Below, piece by piece: positions 36,383-45,474 of a stretch of DNA of 64,000 bases. The stretch covers positions 186,001 to 250,000 of the forward strand of contig NZ_QXQB01000003.1 in NCBI RefSeq assembly GCF_003605435.1, in the 5' to 3' direction. Source of the DNA: Paenibacillus pinisoli. GTDB taxonomy: Bacteria > Bacillota > Bacilli > Paenibacillales > Paenibacillaceae. The stretch's first letter is position 1. Each line of letters opens with the position of its first letter. The notes below the pieces were generated by a model. It had not been told where the DNA came from and made no database searches. It was given only the letters and a program-made list of their open reading frames with translations. Both the position numbers and the translations under genes were made by a program.

Positions 36383-36411
36383 ATTATATCCATTCCCTAA
36401 TTATCTGTCAA
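36383..36411 (-). promoter_or_regulatory. Consensus sigma-A promoter of the T-box/leuA transcript
   Basis: On the minus strand TTGACA (36411-36406), exactly 17 nt, TATAAT (36388-36383): a perfect match to consensus. Confidence 0.95.
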
Positions 36412-36442
36412 TTCTGAAATGATTATTCCGCCAAAAAAATGA

Positions 36443-37504
36443 TTATACGCCCCTGGACACCGACCACTCTTCAAGCGAGAGACCAGGGTCAGCCTTCATA
36501 TCCAGCTCGGTGAATTGTCCTCTAGTCAGCTTCAAATAGGCGGCAGCCCCAATCATGGCGGCATTATCTGTGCATAGCGAGTTAGGCGGAATCAGCAGCT
36601 GAATGCCCGCTTCCCCGCACCGTTCGGAAAGCTCCGTCCGCAGTCCGCGATTGGCGGCTACGCCTCCGCACAGGAGCAATTGCTTCGTTTCGTACTGGGC
36701 AACTGCCCGAAGCGCCTTTGTCACCAGCACATCTATGACGGATTCCTGGAACCCCCTTGCAAGTGCCCCCTCGTCCAACTCCTGGCCCTTCATGCGGGCT
36801 TGATTAATGACCGCCAGCACTGCTGACTTGAGCCCGCTGAAGCTGAAGTCATAGCTGTCCGCCTCCAGCCAAGCCCTCGGCAGCGTGATCGCTTCGGATG
36901 CTTCGCCCGCAAGCCTGTCGATATGCGGTCCGCCCGGATAAGGCAGCTTGAGCGCGCGGGCCACTTTGTCGTAAGCTTCACCTACCGCATCGTCTCGCGT
37001 CCGGCCAATCACCCGGAATTCCCCTTCGCTCTCCAGCAGCACCAGCTCCGTGTGGCCTCCCGAAACAACCAATGCCATGCATGGATATTCCAGCTCATGC
37101 ACAAGCGCATTGGCATAGATATGCCCCGCGATATGATGCGTGCCGATCAGCGGAATATCCAGCGCCAGCGCCAAGCTCTTCGCCGCCACAATTCCGACGA
37201 GCAGCGCGCCGACCAGCCCCGGGCCTTGCGTCACTGCTATCGCCGTCAAATCGCCCAGCTTATGGCCGGACTCTCGCACCGCCTGCTCCATAATGATTGT
37301 AATCGTCTCGACATGCTTGCGGGACGCAATCTCCGGCACGACTCCGCCGAATCGTTCATGCACATCAATTTGGCTGGAGACGATATTGGACAGAATATGT
37401 TTGCCGCCCCGTATGACCGATGCTGATGTCTCGTCGCAGCTCGTCTCGATCGCAAGGATCAGACTGTCGCCGTATAGATTATCTTGCTGTATATTCAATT
37501 CCAT
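36443..37504 (-). CDS. tsaD: tRNA N6-adenosine threonylcarbamoyltransferase TsaD
   Basis: 353 residues. Motifs: LAIETSCDETSASVI, GGVVPEIASRKHVE, iron-binding THHIAGHIYA, VVSGGHTELV, and GGVAANRGLR plus NSLCTDNAAMIG. It transfers the threonylcarbamoyl group to A37 of ANN-decoding tRNAs with TsaB and TsaE. It starts inside the end of rimI (10-bp overlap), continuing the operon thiL-tsaE-tsaB-rimI-tsaD. The start has about 14 extra residues before the conserved core. Confidence 0.96.
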   Translation of the reverse strand: MELNIQQDNLYGDSLILAIETSCDETSASVIRGGKHILSNIVSSQIDVHERFGGVVPEIASRKHVETITIIMEQAVRESGHKLGDLTAIAVTQGPGLVGALLVGIVAAKSLALALDIPLIGTHHIAGHIYANALVHELEYPCMALVVSGGHTELVLLESEGEFRVIGRTRDDAVGEAYDKVARALKLPYPGGPHIDRLAGEASEAITLPRAWLEADSYDFSFSGLKSAVLAVINQARMKGQELDEGALARGFQESVIDVLVTKALRAVAQYETKQLLLCGGVAANRGLRTELSERCGEAGIQLLIPPNSLCTDNAAMIGAAAYLKLTRGQFTELDMKADPGLSLEEWSVSRGV

Positions 37505-37989
37505 CTCTCTCCCGTCTTAAGCCGGTCCGCATCAAGCTCCGCCCACATAATAAGCGCGTCCTCGTCATTATCGGAATAATACCGGGGGCGAATGCCCGCA
37601 GGCTGGAACCCGAATTTGCGGTACAAATGCTGGGCTGTCTCATTGGACACCCGCACCTCCAGCGTCATGCGAGCCGCTCCATAAGATACTGCCTGCCGCT
37701 GAAGCTGCTCCAGCAGCAAGTGCCCGAGCCCCTTGCCTCGCAGGTCGGAGCGCACTGCAATGTTCGTCACATGCGCCTCGTCCATAATGATCCACATGCC
37801 TCCATAGCCAAGCAGCTCGCCTCGATATTCCATAACCAGATATTTGGCGAACATATTGTTGGTCAGCTCGTTGATGAAGGCATCTTCCGTCCAAGGACTG
37901 GTGAAGGCCTCCTGTTCAATAGCGATAATAGCCGGAATATCGCCCATCTCCATTGAGCGGTACAGCAGCTTGTCCGTATCCATGCTCAT
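37495..37989 (-). CDS. rimI: Ribosomal protein bS18-alanine N-acetyltransferase RimI
   Basis: 164 residues from ATG 37989, which overlaps the tsaB stop as ATGA and follows GAGG; longer in-frame starts lie inside tsaB. GNAT core: NIAVRSDLRGKGLGHLLLEQL (acetyl-CoA loop), TLEVRVSNETAQHLYRKFGF and RPRYYSDNDEDALIM, the latter typical of RimI. It acetylates the N-terminus of ribosomal protein S18. Its place between tsaB and tsaD is the usual one in Bacillota. Confidence 0.94.
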   Translation of the reverse strand: MSMDTDKLLYRSMEMGDIPAIIAIEQEAFTSPWTEDAFINELTNNMFAKYLVMEYRGELLGYGGMWIIMDEAHVTNIAVRSDLRGKGLGHLLLEQLQRQAVSYGAARMTLEVRVSNETAQHLYRKFGFQPAGIRPRYYSDNDEDALIMWAELDADRLKTGERWN

Positions 37990-38795
37990 CGCTTCGCCTC
38001 TTCCGCTTCCTTCGCCTTCCACTTCACTTCTGCTTCCGTCAGCTGCGTATAGTTCGGCGTGAAGCCATGCACATGATCCCGTTCTCCGCTGTCGTAACGC
38101 TTAGCTCCTAGATAAGCAAGCGCGCTTCCCTTAAGTACATGGGTGAGCAGCCGCACCTCGATGCCCGCTGCCGAGCAACGCTCCTGCAAGGAAACGGCGG
38201 AATCGCCGTGCAGCGACAAATCGCCTGTCAGCCAGATGGTCAGCGGGCCTTCTTCCGCCTCCGCTGCCGCCGCAATCTCATCTCCCCAATCCTTCATCAT
38301 CCTGACGCCATCATTCAGCCAGCGGCTCCAGCCTCCCTGCGCATCCATCGCAAAGCCCGCGCTGTATACCTGCCCGCGGCGCGCATCCATAATCGGAAGC
38401 AGCCAGTGCTTGCCCGTCGTCCCTGCCGGAAGCGCTTCGCCATACCGCATATCGAGACCGGCATGCAGCGCGCCAAATGCAATCGCCTCCAGGCTGGACA
38501 CGCCGATAAGCGGCTTCTCCCATGCCCACGCCAGCGTCTTCGCCGCTGATACCGCAATCCGCATCCCCGTATAGGAACCGGGTCCGCTGCCGACTACAAT
38601 CGCATCCAGATGCTCTGCCCCCATGCAAGTATCCCTAAGCATATCCTTCAAATGCGTAATGACATGGACGGAATGGTTGCGCTCCGCAAGCGATTCTATT
38701 TCCGTCAGCACCTCGCCATTCCGGGTAATGGCAGCCGCCATGGCCGCCGTCGAAGTGTCCAGCGCAAGGAATGTTCCGCGTATAGTCTGTTCCAT
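37986..38795 (-). CDS. tsaB: tRNA threonylcarbamoyladenosine biosynthesis protein TsaB
   Basis: 269 residues. FLALDTSTAAMAAAI, SLAERNHSVHV, VGSGPGSYTGMRIAVSAAK and PIMDARRGQVYS identify TsaB, the inactive paralogue that scaffolds TsaD. The ATG shares its first base with the tsaE stop (TAATG), so the two are translationally coupled. Its own stop overlaps the rimI start. Confidence 0.95.
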   Translation of the reverse strand: MEQTIRGTFLALDTSTAAMAAAITRNGEVLTEIESLAERNHSVHVITHLKDMLRDTCMGAEHLDAIVVGSGPGSYTGMRIAVSAAKTLAWAWEKPLIGVSSLEAIAFGALHAGLDMRYGEALPAGTTGKHWLLPIMDARRGQVYSAGFAMDAQGGWSRWLNDGVRMMKDWGDEIAAAAEAEEGPLTIWLTGDLSLHGDSAVSLQERCSAAGIEVRLLTHVLKGSALAYLGAKRYDSGERDHVHGFTPNYTQLTEAEVKWKAKEAEEAKR

Positions 38796-39283
38796 TAAGT
38801 CGTCGCTCCCATCTTGTCCCGTTCATCGCACCAAGCGGCGTACGGCTCTCCAATCCCCTTCGCGCGGATAATCCGTTCTTCTCCGCCCGCATGCTCGATA
38901 TACAGCTCCAGCCGGCTTGCTGGCAGCAGCTCCCCAATCAGGCTCGCCCACTCGACCAGCGTCACGCCGGAGCCGAAGAAGTAATCGTCCAATCCCAGCT
39001 CATCCGCTTCCTCAAGCGAAATCCGGTATACGTCCATATGATAAAAAGGCATAGAACTGCCTTCATATTCTTTAATAATCGTAAAGGTCGGACTGTTCAC
39101 AATTCCCGGCACGCCAATTGCAGCGGCAAAGGCCTGGGAGAACGTCGTTTTGCCTGCGCCCAGATCGCCGTCAAGCGCAATGACCGTACCAGGTCCCGCC
39201 TTGCTTGCCAGTAAGGCGGCAAGCTGCGCCGTTTCCTGCAAGCTGCCGATCCGCCATTCGGCAAAGGTTGTTCGTTGCTCCAT
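38795..39283 (-). CDS. tsaE: tRNA threonylcarbamoyladenosine biosynthesis ATPase TsaE
   Basis: 162 residues from ATG 39283; the long upstream in-frame extension runs antiparallel to nothing and lacks a start signal, and the core begins RIGSLQETAQLAALLA. Walker A LDGDLGAGKTTFSQ, then NSPTFTIIKEYEG and FYHMDVYRI. This P-loop ATPase cycles the TsaBD complex. It begins 14 nt before the preceding thiL stop. Confidence 0.94.
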   Translation of the reverse strand: MEQRTTFAEWRIGSLQETAQLAALLASKAGPGTVIALDGDLGAGKTTFSQAFAAAIGVPGIVNSPTFTIIKEYEGSSMPFYHMDVYRISLEEADELGLDDYFFGSGVTLVEWASLIGELLPASRLELYIEHAGGEERIIRAKGIGEPYAAWCDERDKMGATT

Positions 39284-39296
39284 GTTAACCACCCGT

Positions 39297-40382
39297 TCAT
39301 GTTCCAAAATGATTAAATCCTCTCTTGGGCAGCGGCAATCTGGCAAGCGTCTCATTCGCTGCCCCGTCTCCGCTGCCGTCCCATCCGCGAGGAAGCGGAA
39401 TCAGCTCCACTCCCGGACTTCCCGCTTCCGTCCTGCCAATCACATAGAAGGGCAGTCCATGCCGCTCGAATTCCGCCTTCACAGCAGCCGCGCCCCCGCC
39501 ATCGATTGTGCCGACAAGCACGTAATCCTCTCCGCCGTACAGCATCCAATCAAGCGGATTCGCTCCGGCTCTCGAAGCATAAGCGCTCATGCTTCCGCTT
39601 CTCGGCAGGGAACGCTCGTCCAGCACGATACGCAAGCCCGAAGCTTCCGCAAGCTCCCAGGCCTCGCTCGCCAGACCGTCGCTCACATCGTTGAGCGAAT
39701 GGCATATTCCGGAGCGAAGCAGCAGCCTCCCTGCTAATACCGATGGCGCGGGCTGCTGATGGGCTGCAAGCAGAGACCGGTAAGCCGGGTCATCTGCCCC
39801 CGGGCGATCCGCTTTGCCGGCCGCCGCTTGCAGCAGGTGCAAGCCGGCTGCCGACATCCCGACCGGCCCCGTCACGAAGACGGCATCGCCGGGCTTCGCC
39901 CCTGACCGCACCATTTCCTTGCCGGCCTCTACCGCCCCTGTCAACGCTACCGAGATGACCAGATGAGACGGCGACGAGGTCGTATCTCCGCCTACAATCG
40001 CTACACCGTATTGCTCGGCACAGGCATACAGCCCGTCATAAATTCGCTTCATGCGATCCGGTCCCCAGGATGGCGGCACGCACACCGAGACGACCGCATG
40101 CAGCGGCACGCCGCCCATCGCCGCAATGTCGCTGACGTTGGCCGCCAGCGCCTTGTGGCCGATATGCTCGTCCGCCATCGTATGCTCGGCAAAGTGAATC
40201 TGCTCCACCATCGTATCGGCCGCGAGCAATTGCCTTCTCTCTCCCGGAATGCCGTCCTTTGCGGAGCTGAAGTCCAGCACAGCCGCATCGTCGCCGATGC
40301 CGAGCGCGACACCGCGCTGGAGCTGCCATTCGGCCGATTGGCGCTCCAAGGTCCAATATCGTATGCGTGCGAACTCTTCCAC
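39297..40382 (-). CDS. thiL: Thiamine-phosphate kinase ThiL
   Basis: 361 residues, GTG start at 40382 (MEEFARIRYW matches the usual beginning; only a weak GGGG site upstream). LGIGDDAAVLD, LLAADTMVEQIHF, HKALAANVSDIAAMGGVP, GGDTTSSP and SDGLASEAWELAEASG are typical of the AIR-synthase-like kinase that makes thiamine diphosphate. First gene of the thiL-tsaEB-rimI-tsaD operon, an arrangement common in Paenibacillus-type genomes. Confidence 0.94.
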   Translation of the reverse strand: MEEFARIRYWTLERQSAEWQLQRGVALGIGDDAAVLDFSSAKDGIPGERRQLLAADTMVEQIHFAEHTMADEHIGHKALAANVSDIAAMGGVPLHAVVSVCVPPSWGPDRMKRIYDGLYACAEQYGVAIVGGDTTSSPSHLVISVALTGAVEAGKEMVRSGAKPGDAVFVTGPVGMSAAGLHLLQAAAGKADRPGADDPAYRSLLAAHQQPAPSVLAGRLLLRSGICHSLNDVSDGLASEAWELAEASGLRIVLDERSLPRSGSMSAYASRAGANPLDWMLYGGEDYVLVGTIDGGGAAAVKAEFERHGLPFYVIGRTEAGSPGVELIPLPRGWDGSGDGAANETLARLPLPKRGFNHFGT

Positions 40383-40479
40383 CTGCGTCCAATCCCCTTC
40401 TATGGCGCTTTCCTGCTCTATTTCTCATCATTTTACCTTAATCGCCACTAGAATCAAAGGCCATGCAAGCTTAAGCGGC

Positions 40480-40534
40480 AATCGAGCCTTTCTTGTAGCG
40501 GCTGCCCATGTGCCGGAACAAGAAAGGCTCGATT
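40480..40534 (-). terminator. Long hairpin after the HD-GYP gene
   Basis: Perfect 16-bp stem AATCGAGCCTTTCTTG (40480-40495) with CAAGAAAGGCTCGATT (40519-40534), 23-nt loop, 4 nt past the HD-GYP stop on the minus strand. The following T-tract is poor. Confidence 0.7.
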
Positions 40535-40537
40535 GAT

Positions 40538-41620
40538 CTACAGTTCTTTTATAATCGTGATATGCGGGGTATCCTTCAGTTCAATCTCGTATGGAGATGC
40601 CGGCGGCTTGCCGTCCGGTTCCTTAATGACGCGAACGCGCGGACGATGCACTGCCAACTCGTTGTTGTGCGAGACGACCACCTCTTGCCCCGTGCTCAGC
40701 ATCAGCGTCGTCGCCACCGGATAGACCGAGATATGGCTGCAGAACAGCTTGATCAGCTCCAGGTCGAAGAAGGTTCCGCCTGCGGCGAACAGAAACTCGA
40801 TCGCTTCGCTTGTCGTGTAGCGTTTCCTGTGCGGCCTAGGAGATACAAGCGCATCGTAAGTATCCGCCAGTCCGACGATTTGCGCATAGATATGAATTTC
40901 GTCCTTCTTAAGTCCGCGGGGGTAGCCGGAGCCGTTATACCGCTCATGATGCTGAAGGGCGCAATGCGCAGACACAATGGAGATGTCGTGATATTTCCGT
41001 AAAATATCGAACCCTTCCATCGGATGGGTATGAAGAATTTTCAGATCATCGGTTGAGTAACGGCCTGTGTGCGTCAGCAGGGTTTGCGGCATCTTCGTCA
41101 TCCCGATATCGAAGAGCAGCGCGCCGATGCCAAGCTCTTCCAGCTGATTCCGGTTGAATCCCTTTGCAATTCCCATAATGCCGGCGAGCACTGCCACGTT
41201 GAAGGAGTGCTGGAACAGATACGCATCCCTGGAATGGATGCTTGTCAGATTCACCAGCATATTCGGCCGTGTAGCGAGGTCCTGCATGATGCTGCCGAAT
41301 ACGGCGCGGAAGTTGCGCCCCATATCCGGAGCGATCGTCCGGTTTCTCGTCACGATTTCTTCCTTGAAGGAATTCATCGTCTTATATATGACATTGACTG
41401 CATTCGAACGCGTCTCGTCTCTGATCGTATCCTCAGGTACGATGTCGGTCGTGTTCCCGTCTTCGATATACAAAAAATCGATGCCCAAGTTTTCCAACCG
41501 CTGAATATAACGCTCGTTCAACTGGACGCCTTCCCCAAGAAGAACGTTGCCGTTATCTTGAAAAACGGATTTTGCAACCTTGTCACCAGGCTTGACCATT
41601 CCAAGTTGCACTTTTCTCAT
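40538..41620 (-). CDS. HD-GYP domain protein (degenerate HD motif)
   Basis: 360 residues, no membrane helices. Residues about 1-120 form an N-terminal regulatory part. The HD-GYP domain (about 130-290) has HSFNVAVLAG, then LLFDIGMTKMP where active family members have LHDIGK, then QHHERYNGSGYPRGLK (intact GYP) and GLADTYDALVSPRPHR. A Phe replaces the metal-binding His of HD, so c-di-GMP hydrolysis may be lost or altered; a receptor role is possible. It neighbours a GGDEF cyclase. Confidence 0.87.
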   Translation of the reverse strand: MRKVQLGMVKPGDKVAKSVFQDNGNVLLGEGVQLNERYIQRLENLGIDFLYIEDGNTTDIVPEDTIRDETRSNAVNVIYKTMNSFKEEIVTRNRTIAPDMGRNFRAVFGSIMQDLATRPNMLVNLTSIHSRDAYLFQHSFNVAVLAGIMGIAKGFNRNQLEELGIGALLFDIGMTKMPQTLLTHTGRYSTDDLKILHTHPMEGFDILRKYHDISIVSAHCALQHHERYNGSGYPRGLKKDEIHIYAQIVGLADTYDALVSPRPHRKRYTTSEAIEFLFAAGGTFFDLELIKLFCSHISVYPVATTLMLSTGQEVVVSHNNELAVHRPRVRVIKEPDGKPPASPYEIELKDTPHITIIKEL

Positions 41621-41763
41621 TAGACTTGTTCCCGCCTTTAAACAAAACTTTGCACTTGCAGCCAGATAAAACTATCTTAACAGACTGTGATCCTTCTTAC
41701 TATGTAAGGAGCAGGTAACTACAAAATGGAAACTTGCCTCACCCGACCGCAGCTGCCGTACGC

Positions 41764-41793
41764 AAAAAATCCCAGACAACGCGCCGGGACTTT
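41764..41793 (-). terminator. Terminator after the GGDEF gene
   Basis: On the minus strand AAAGTCCCGG...CTGGGATTTTTT forms a short imperfect stem followed by six T, overlapping the GGDEF stop. Confidence 0.65.
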
Positions 41794-43480
41794 AGGCTAG
41801 CTTGCGCTTCACAATACGGTTGCGCCCATTGTACTTCGCCTCGTATAAGGCGGCATCGGCTTGAGCCATTAGCTCGCGAAGGAAGGCCTTCGGATTGTCC
41901 AGATCTGCCGAATTGAACTGCTCGATTGAGATAACGCCCATGCTGATCGTTACGGCGATCGATCCGTCGCCGATGCCTGTCGGCACCAAATTTTGCTCAA
42001 CAGCGGACTTCACCTGCTCGGCAATAAGATCCGCTTGCTCCCGATTCGTGTGCGGAAGATAGACTGTAAATTCCTCGCCGCCGAACCTTGCAAGCACATC
42101 GGTCAGGCGCAAGGCGCTGCGCACCGCGTCGACTGTGCTGCACAGCACCTCATCGCCGATCAAATGGCCGTACTGGTCATTGATCGTCTTGAAATAATCC
42201 AGATCGAATATGAAAATCGAAAACGGAATGCCATAGCGGATATTGTTGACGATCTCGCCTTCAAGCTGCTGCAGCAAATATCTGCGGTTGTAGCAGCCGG
42301 TAAGCCCGTCCGTAATCGCCATATGCTCCAGCTTCCGGTTCGCTTGATACAGCTCGTCCTGCATAATAAGCAGTTCGCGGTTCCTCTCTTGAAGCAGCTC
42401 GTTCTGAGTATTGGTCTCCTCGACCAGCATACGCAGCTCCGTCACATCGTGGAAGGTCAGCACACGCCCCACAATCCGCTTCTTCTGATTGAGAATCGGC
42501 GCCGACTGGACAATGACGTGGCGGATATGGTTCATATCAAGGAACAGCTCGATCTCCAGCCGCTCCATCGGCCGCTTCCGCTGTGCCTCGAAGAAGGCAT
42601 GCAGCTGCCTTGCGGTGTCGCTCTTGAACTGGGCAGCCAGCACGTCGGGATTGAAGCTGTCTCCGATCCGAATCCGCAGAATGGGCTTGATGACCTTGTT
42701 AACCTCAATAATCGTGTCGTTCTCGTCCATCACAATAATGCCCATCGACATCGTGTTCATGACATCCTTCTGGACGATCTGAATAATATCGAACACCTTG
42801 TTCCGGCTGATGGCATGGACAATATAGATTGCCGTTACCGTCATCCCCACCGAAATAAGCGGGATATACCGGGCAAAATATTCGATATAAGCCACATTGA
42901 CGAAGAAGTCGGTTATGGAGAAGAACGAGAGAACAAATACGCTATTGAGTGCGGTTCTGACCATCTTCCGCTGCCGGATGGAGTCGTCTTTCCTGCCCAC
43001 CTTATATAGTAGGATGACGAGAGATACCGATAAATACAGCACAAGCTGGATAATCATGACCCAATACAGCGAGCCGTGCTGAAGCTGTTTAAGCGGTTCC
43101 ACGGATTGGTTAATATCAAGAAACCCGCCGTCAGGATTCCATATAACGACAATAACCGACACAAGTGCCGGTATCGATAGCAGAAGTAAGCGACTCTTCC
43201 GAATGATGTAGTACTGTCCTGTCAAAAAGAGAATAAATGCAAACCAGCCAATGCCTAGCAACGAAAGGCCTATGTACGATGCTGATAGGTAAAAAAGCCT
43301 ATAACTAACCACGGTCGTCGTCTGCGAGGCGAACTGAAACAGGGGCCACAGCATGAAGACGATATGCAAGAAGAGGTAGATTCGGTGCAGAACCGTAACT
43401 GAGCTTGAGGAGAATAAATACAAAAATAAGCCCAGCAGCACCACAAACGTACTAAAGTCTAGCCAAATCATCCATTCCAA
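41792..43480 (-). CDS. Diguanylate cyclase: 7TM N-terminal domain, PAS, GGDEF
   Basis: 562 residues. Seven helices in about residues 1-225 match the histidine-kinase-type 7TM sensing domain. A PAS domain follows (about 235-350, MGIIVMDENDTIIEVN), then a coiled coil, then GGDEF (about 395-555). The active site GGEEF and an RLTD I-site five residues before it are both intact, so product inhibition by c-di-GMP is expected. It makes c-di-GMP from GTP at the membrane. The HD-GYP gene is the next gene downstream on the same strand. Confidence 0.92.
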   Translation of the reverse strand: MEWMIWLDFSTFVVLLGLFLYLFSSSSVTVLHRIYLFLHIVFMLWPLFQFASQTTTVVSYRLFYLSASYIGLSLLGIGWFAFILFLTGQYYIIRKSRLLLLSIPALVSVIVVIWNPDGGFLDINQSVEPLKQLQHGSLYWVMIIQLVLYLSVSLVILLYKVGRKDDSIRQRKMVRTALNSVFVLSFFSITDFFVNVAYIEYFARYIPLISVGMTVTAIYIVHAISRNKVFDIIQIVQKDVMNTMSMGIIVMDENDTIIEVNKVIKPILRIRIGDSFNPDVLAAQFKSDTARQLHAFFEAQRKRPMERLEIELFLDMNHIRHVIVQSAPILNQKKRIVGRVLTFHDVTELRMLVEETNTQNELLQERNRELLIMQDELYQANRKLEHMAITDGLTGCYNRRYLLQQLEGEIVNNIRYGIPFSIFIFDLDYFKTINDQYGHLIGDEVLCSTVDAVRSALRLTDVLARFGGEEFTVYLPHTNREQADLIAEQVKSAVEQNLVPTGIGDGSIAVTISMGVISIEQFNSADLDNPKAFLRELMAQADAALYEAKYNGRNRIVKRKLA

Positions 43481-43574
43481 TACGGTTCACCCATTCATTT
43501 GGTAGCCATCTTCTTCCATTGTAGCAAATGTTAATCCTATCGACAATTGGCTATTTCGTAGTTTTTACGAATTC

Positions 43575-44756
43575 CTATTCCGAGCCCGGCCAGCGATCGG
43601 ACAGCATGCGCTCTAGTGCTGGAGATAGATGCAGAAAGTCTCTGAAGCTTTCATATTGCTTCCACTTGGCGAGAGATAGTTCTTTGTGCGGAGCTGCAAC
43701 CGCACGGATGAGCAGGTTCTTCGGCGTATGCTCCGGATCTACGAATTCCAGCATATTCACCCTGTAGCCCAGCACCTCCAGCAGATTCCCCCTGACGGCA
43801 TCGGTGGCGAGAGCAGCGAATCTCTCCTTCAGCAGACCCTGTGACAGCAGCGGTGCCATAACATCGTTCTCTACTTGCCGGAACAGCTCATGCTGGCAGC
43901 AAGGCACCGACATAATAACGGAGGCTCCCCAGCCTACCGCTTTGGCCAAAGCGGCGTCCGTAGCCGTGTCGCAAGCATGGAGGGTCACGACCATATCGGC
44001 CGCTTCCAGATCTTCATACTCCGCAATATCTCCCACGAGGAATTGCAGCTTGTCATACCCCAGCTTCTCTGCCAGACCGGAACAGAAGGCGATTACGTCC
44101 TTCTTCAAATCCAGACCGATGACGGAGATATCGCGTCCCTGCTCGACAGCAAGCAGATGATACAGGGCGAACGTCAGATAGGACTTGCCGCAGCCGAAAT
44201 CAACGATCTTCAGCTGGCGGTCCCGCGGAAGCGCGTCCAGCACATCGGTCACCATCTCCAGGAACCGGTTGATCTGGCGGTACTTGTCCTGCTTCTTCGC
44301 ATGAACGCGGCCATCCTCCGTCATGATGCCCAGCTCCACCAGGAACGGAGCCGGCTTGCCCTCTTCCAGGATGCGCTGCTTCTTCCGGTTATGCTCCTGC
44401 GGCGCGGACTTCTCCCTGCCGCTCACCGCCGCCTTGCGTACCGTAGCCTTGCCCTTCTTGCTGAACAGCAGCTGAACGTCCGTATCCGGCGTCTTCAGCA
44501 AGCCCTGCCGGTACAGCGGCCCCACAATCTCCAGCAATCGCGCGATTGTCTCATCTTCATCCAAGTTGTGGTGCAGCACTTTATTTGCAAAGTGGGACTC
44601 GAATTGATAACGCAGTCCCTCCTTCAGCTTCACCGGGCGCACAATTGTGCGCGGAGCCGTCGTCTCCCCGCCGCCGCGAGGCGAGCTAAGCGTCGCTTGC
44701 AGCAGCTGCCCGTTACGCACCCAGCTCTCGATATCCTGTTGCCATTGTTCCGTCAT
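43575..44756 (-). CDS. SAM-dependent methyltransferase (METTL25/Methyltransf_32-like)
   Basis: 393 residues. A large N-terminal domain (about 1-160) precedes the Rossmann domain: KIVDFGCGKSYLTFALYHLL (motif I, about 187-206), VIGLDLKK, VVTLHACDTATDAALAKAVG and VPCCQHELF. The HACDTATD block is characteristic of this METTL25/RRNAD1-related group. Their substrate is probably RNA but is not established here. The C-terminus (PKNLLIRAVA) is typical. First of a run of minus-strand genes. Confidence 0.85.
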   Translation of the reverse strand: MTEQWQQDIESWVRNGQLLQATLSSPRGGGETTAPRTIVRPVKLKEGLRYQFESHFANKVLHHNLDEDETIARLLEIVGPLYRQGLLKTPDTDVQLLFSKKGKATVRKAAVSGREKSAPQEHNRKKQRILEEGKPAPFLVELGIMTEDGRVHAKKQDKYRQINRFLEMVTDVLDALPRDRQLKIVDFGCGKSYLTFALYHLLAVEQGRDISVIGLDLKKDVIAFCSGLAEKLGYDKLQFLVGDIAEYEDLEAADMVVTLHACDTATDAALAKAVGWGASVIMSVPCCQHELFRQVENDVMAPLLSQGLLKERFAALATDAVRGNLLEVLGYRVNMLEFVDPEHTPKNLLIRAVAAPHKELSLAKWKQYESFRDFLHLSPALERMLSDRWPGSE

Positions 44757-44782
44757 GCTTGACTGGTCACTCCCTCGTTGCC

Positions 44783-45436
44783 TTATGCTTTCACTGCCGA
44801 TTCCAGATCGGCTATGCCTTGGCGGATCTCTTCTCTTGGAAGGCCTCCCGCCTCCAGCGCTTCATCACTATGCGCCAGCAAGCGGTGATAAATCCCCTCC
44901 GCTTCCTCCGCGGACAGCCCGCCTGATTCAAGCAGCTCATACATGATATTTTCGGTTTGATCGTAACGCCCTTCCGCCTCATGCCACTCCATCAGCAGCC
45001 GCTTGGCTGAATCAGGCAGCTCATAAGCGCTAAGCAGGCCAAGCAGCTCATGGATCTGCTCTCTCGGCTCTACGATCGTCGGCTCCGCCCCCATGAGAGA
45101 CAGCCGGATGAAGAGCCGGAGCGAACGGACATACATGCCGTAGCACTCCGTCTCACGCCCAAGCTCGCCTTGAAGCAGCCCCTCTTGCTTCATGATTACC
45201 GCAATCGCCTGCAGATGGTCGGTATCGACCAGGCCATTCGTCGTCATCACCTTGATCAGATCCTCATCGGACAATGACCGGATCAGCTTGCTGCTTAGCC
45301 GAAAATGCTTATCCAGCAGATCGTCCAGCACAAGCAGCGCTTCCTCCTGCTTCATCTGCTTGCGGAGGCCAAGCACTTGCCCAAGCGCCTCTGTCATCTG
45401 GCTGATCATTCTCATGAAATAATCCCGCTGGAACAT
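44783..45436 (-). CDS. DUF6483 family protein
   Basis: 217 residues, wholly helical and acidic, no signal or membrane segment. MFQRDYFMRMISQMTEALGQV is the recognisable N-terminus of DUF6483 as I remember it. The C-terminal half reads like TPR-type helices (ALYEALEAGG, EGIYHRLLAHSDEALEAGG). GAGGGGG precedes the ATG. Function is unknown. It lies 26 nt upstream of the methyltransferase gene, so the two may be co-transcribed. Confidence 0.75.
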   Translation of the reverse strand: MFQRDYFMRMISQMTEALGQVLGLRKQMKQEEALLVLDDLLDKHFRLSSKLIRSLSDEDLIKVMTTNGLVDTDHLQAIAVIMKQEGLLQGELGRETECYGMYVRSLRLFIRLSLMGAEPTIVEPREQIHELLGLLSAYELPDSAKRLLMEWHEAEGRYDQTENIMYELLESGGLSAEEAEGIYHRLLAHSDEALEAGGLPREEIRQGIADLESAVKA

Positions 45437-45474
45437 CGCCCGCGTCCCCCTCGCCCTTCCTCATTCCCAACCGC

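Noticed and set aside
35536-36400. Small plus-strand frames in the region upstream of leuA
   Set aside because: They run antisense to the two T-box leaders and have no start signals.
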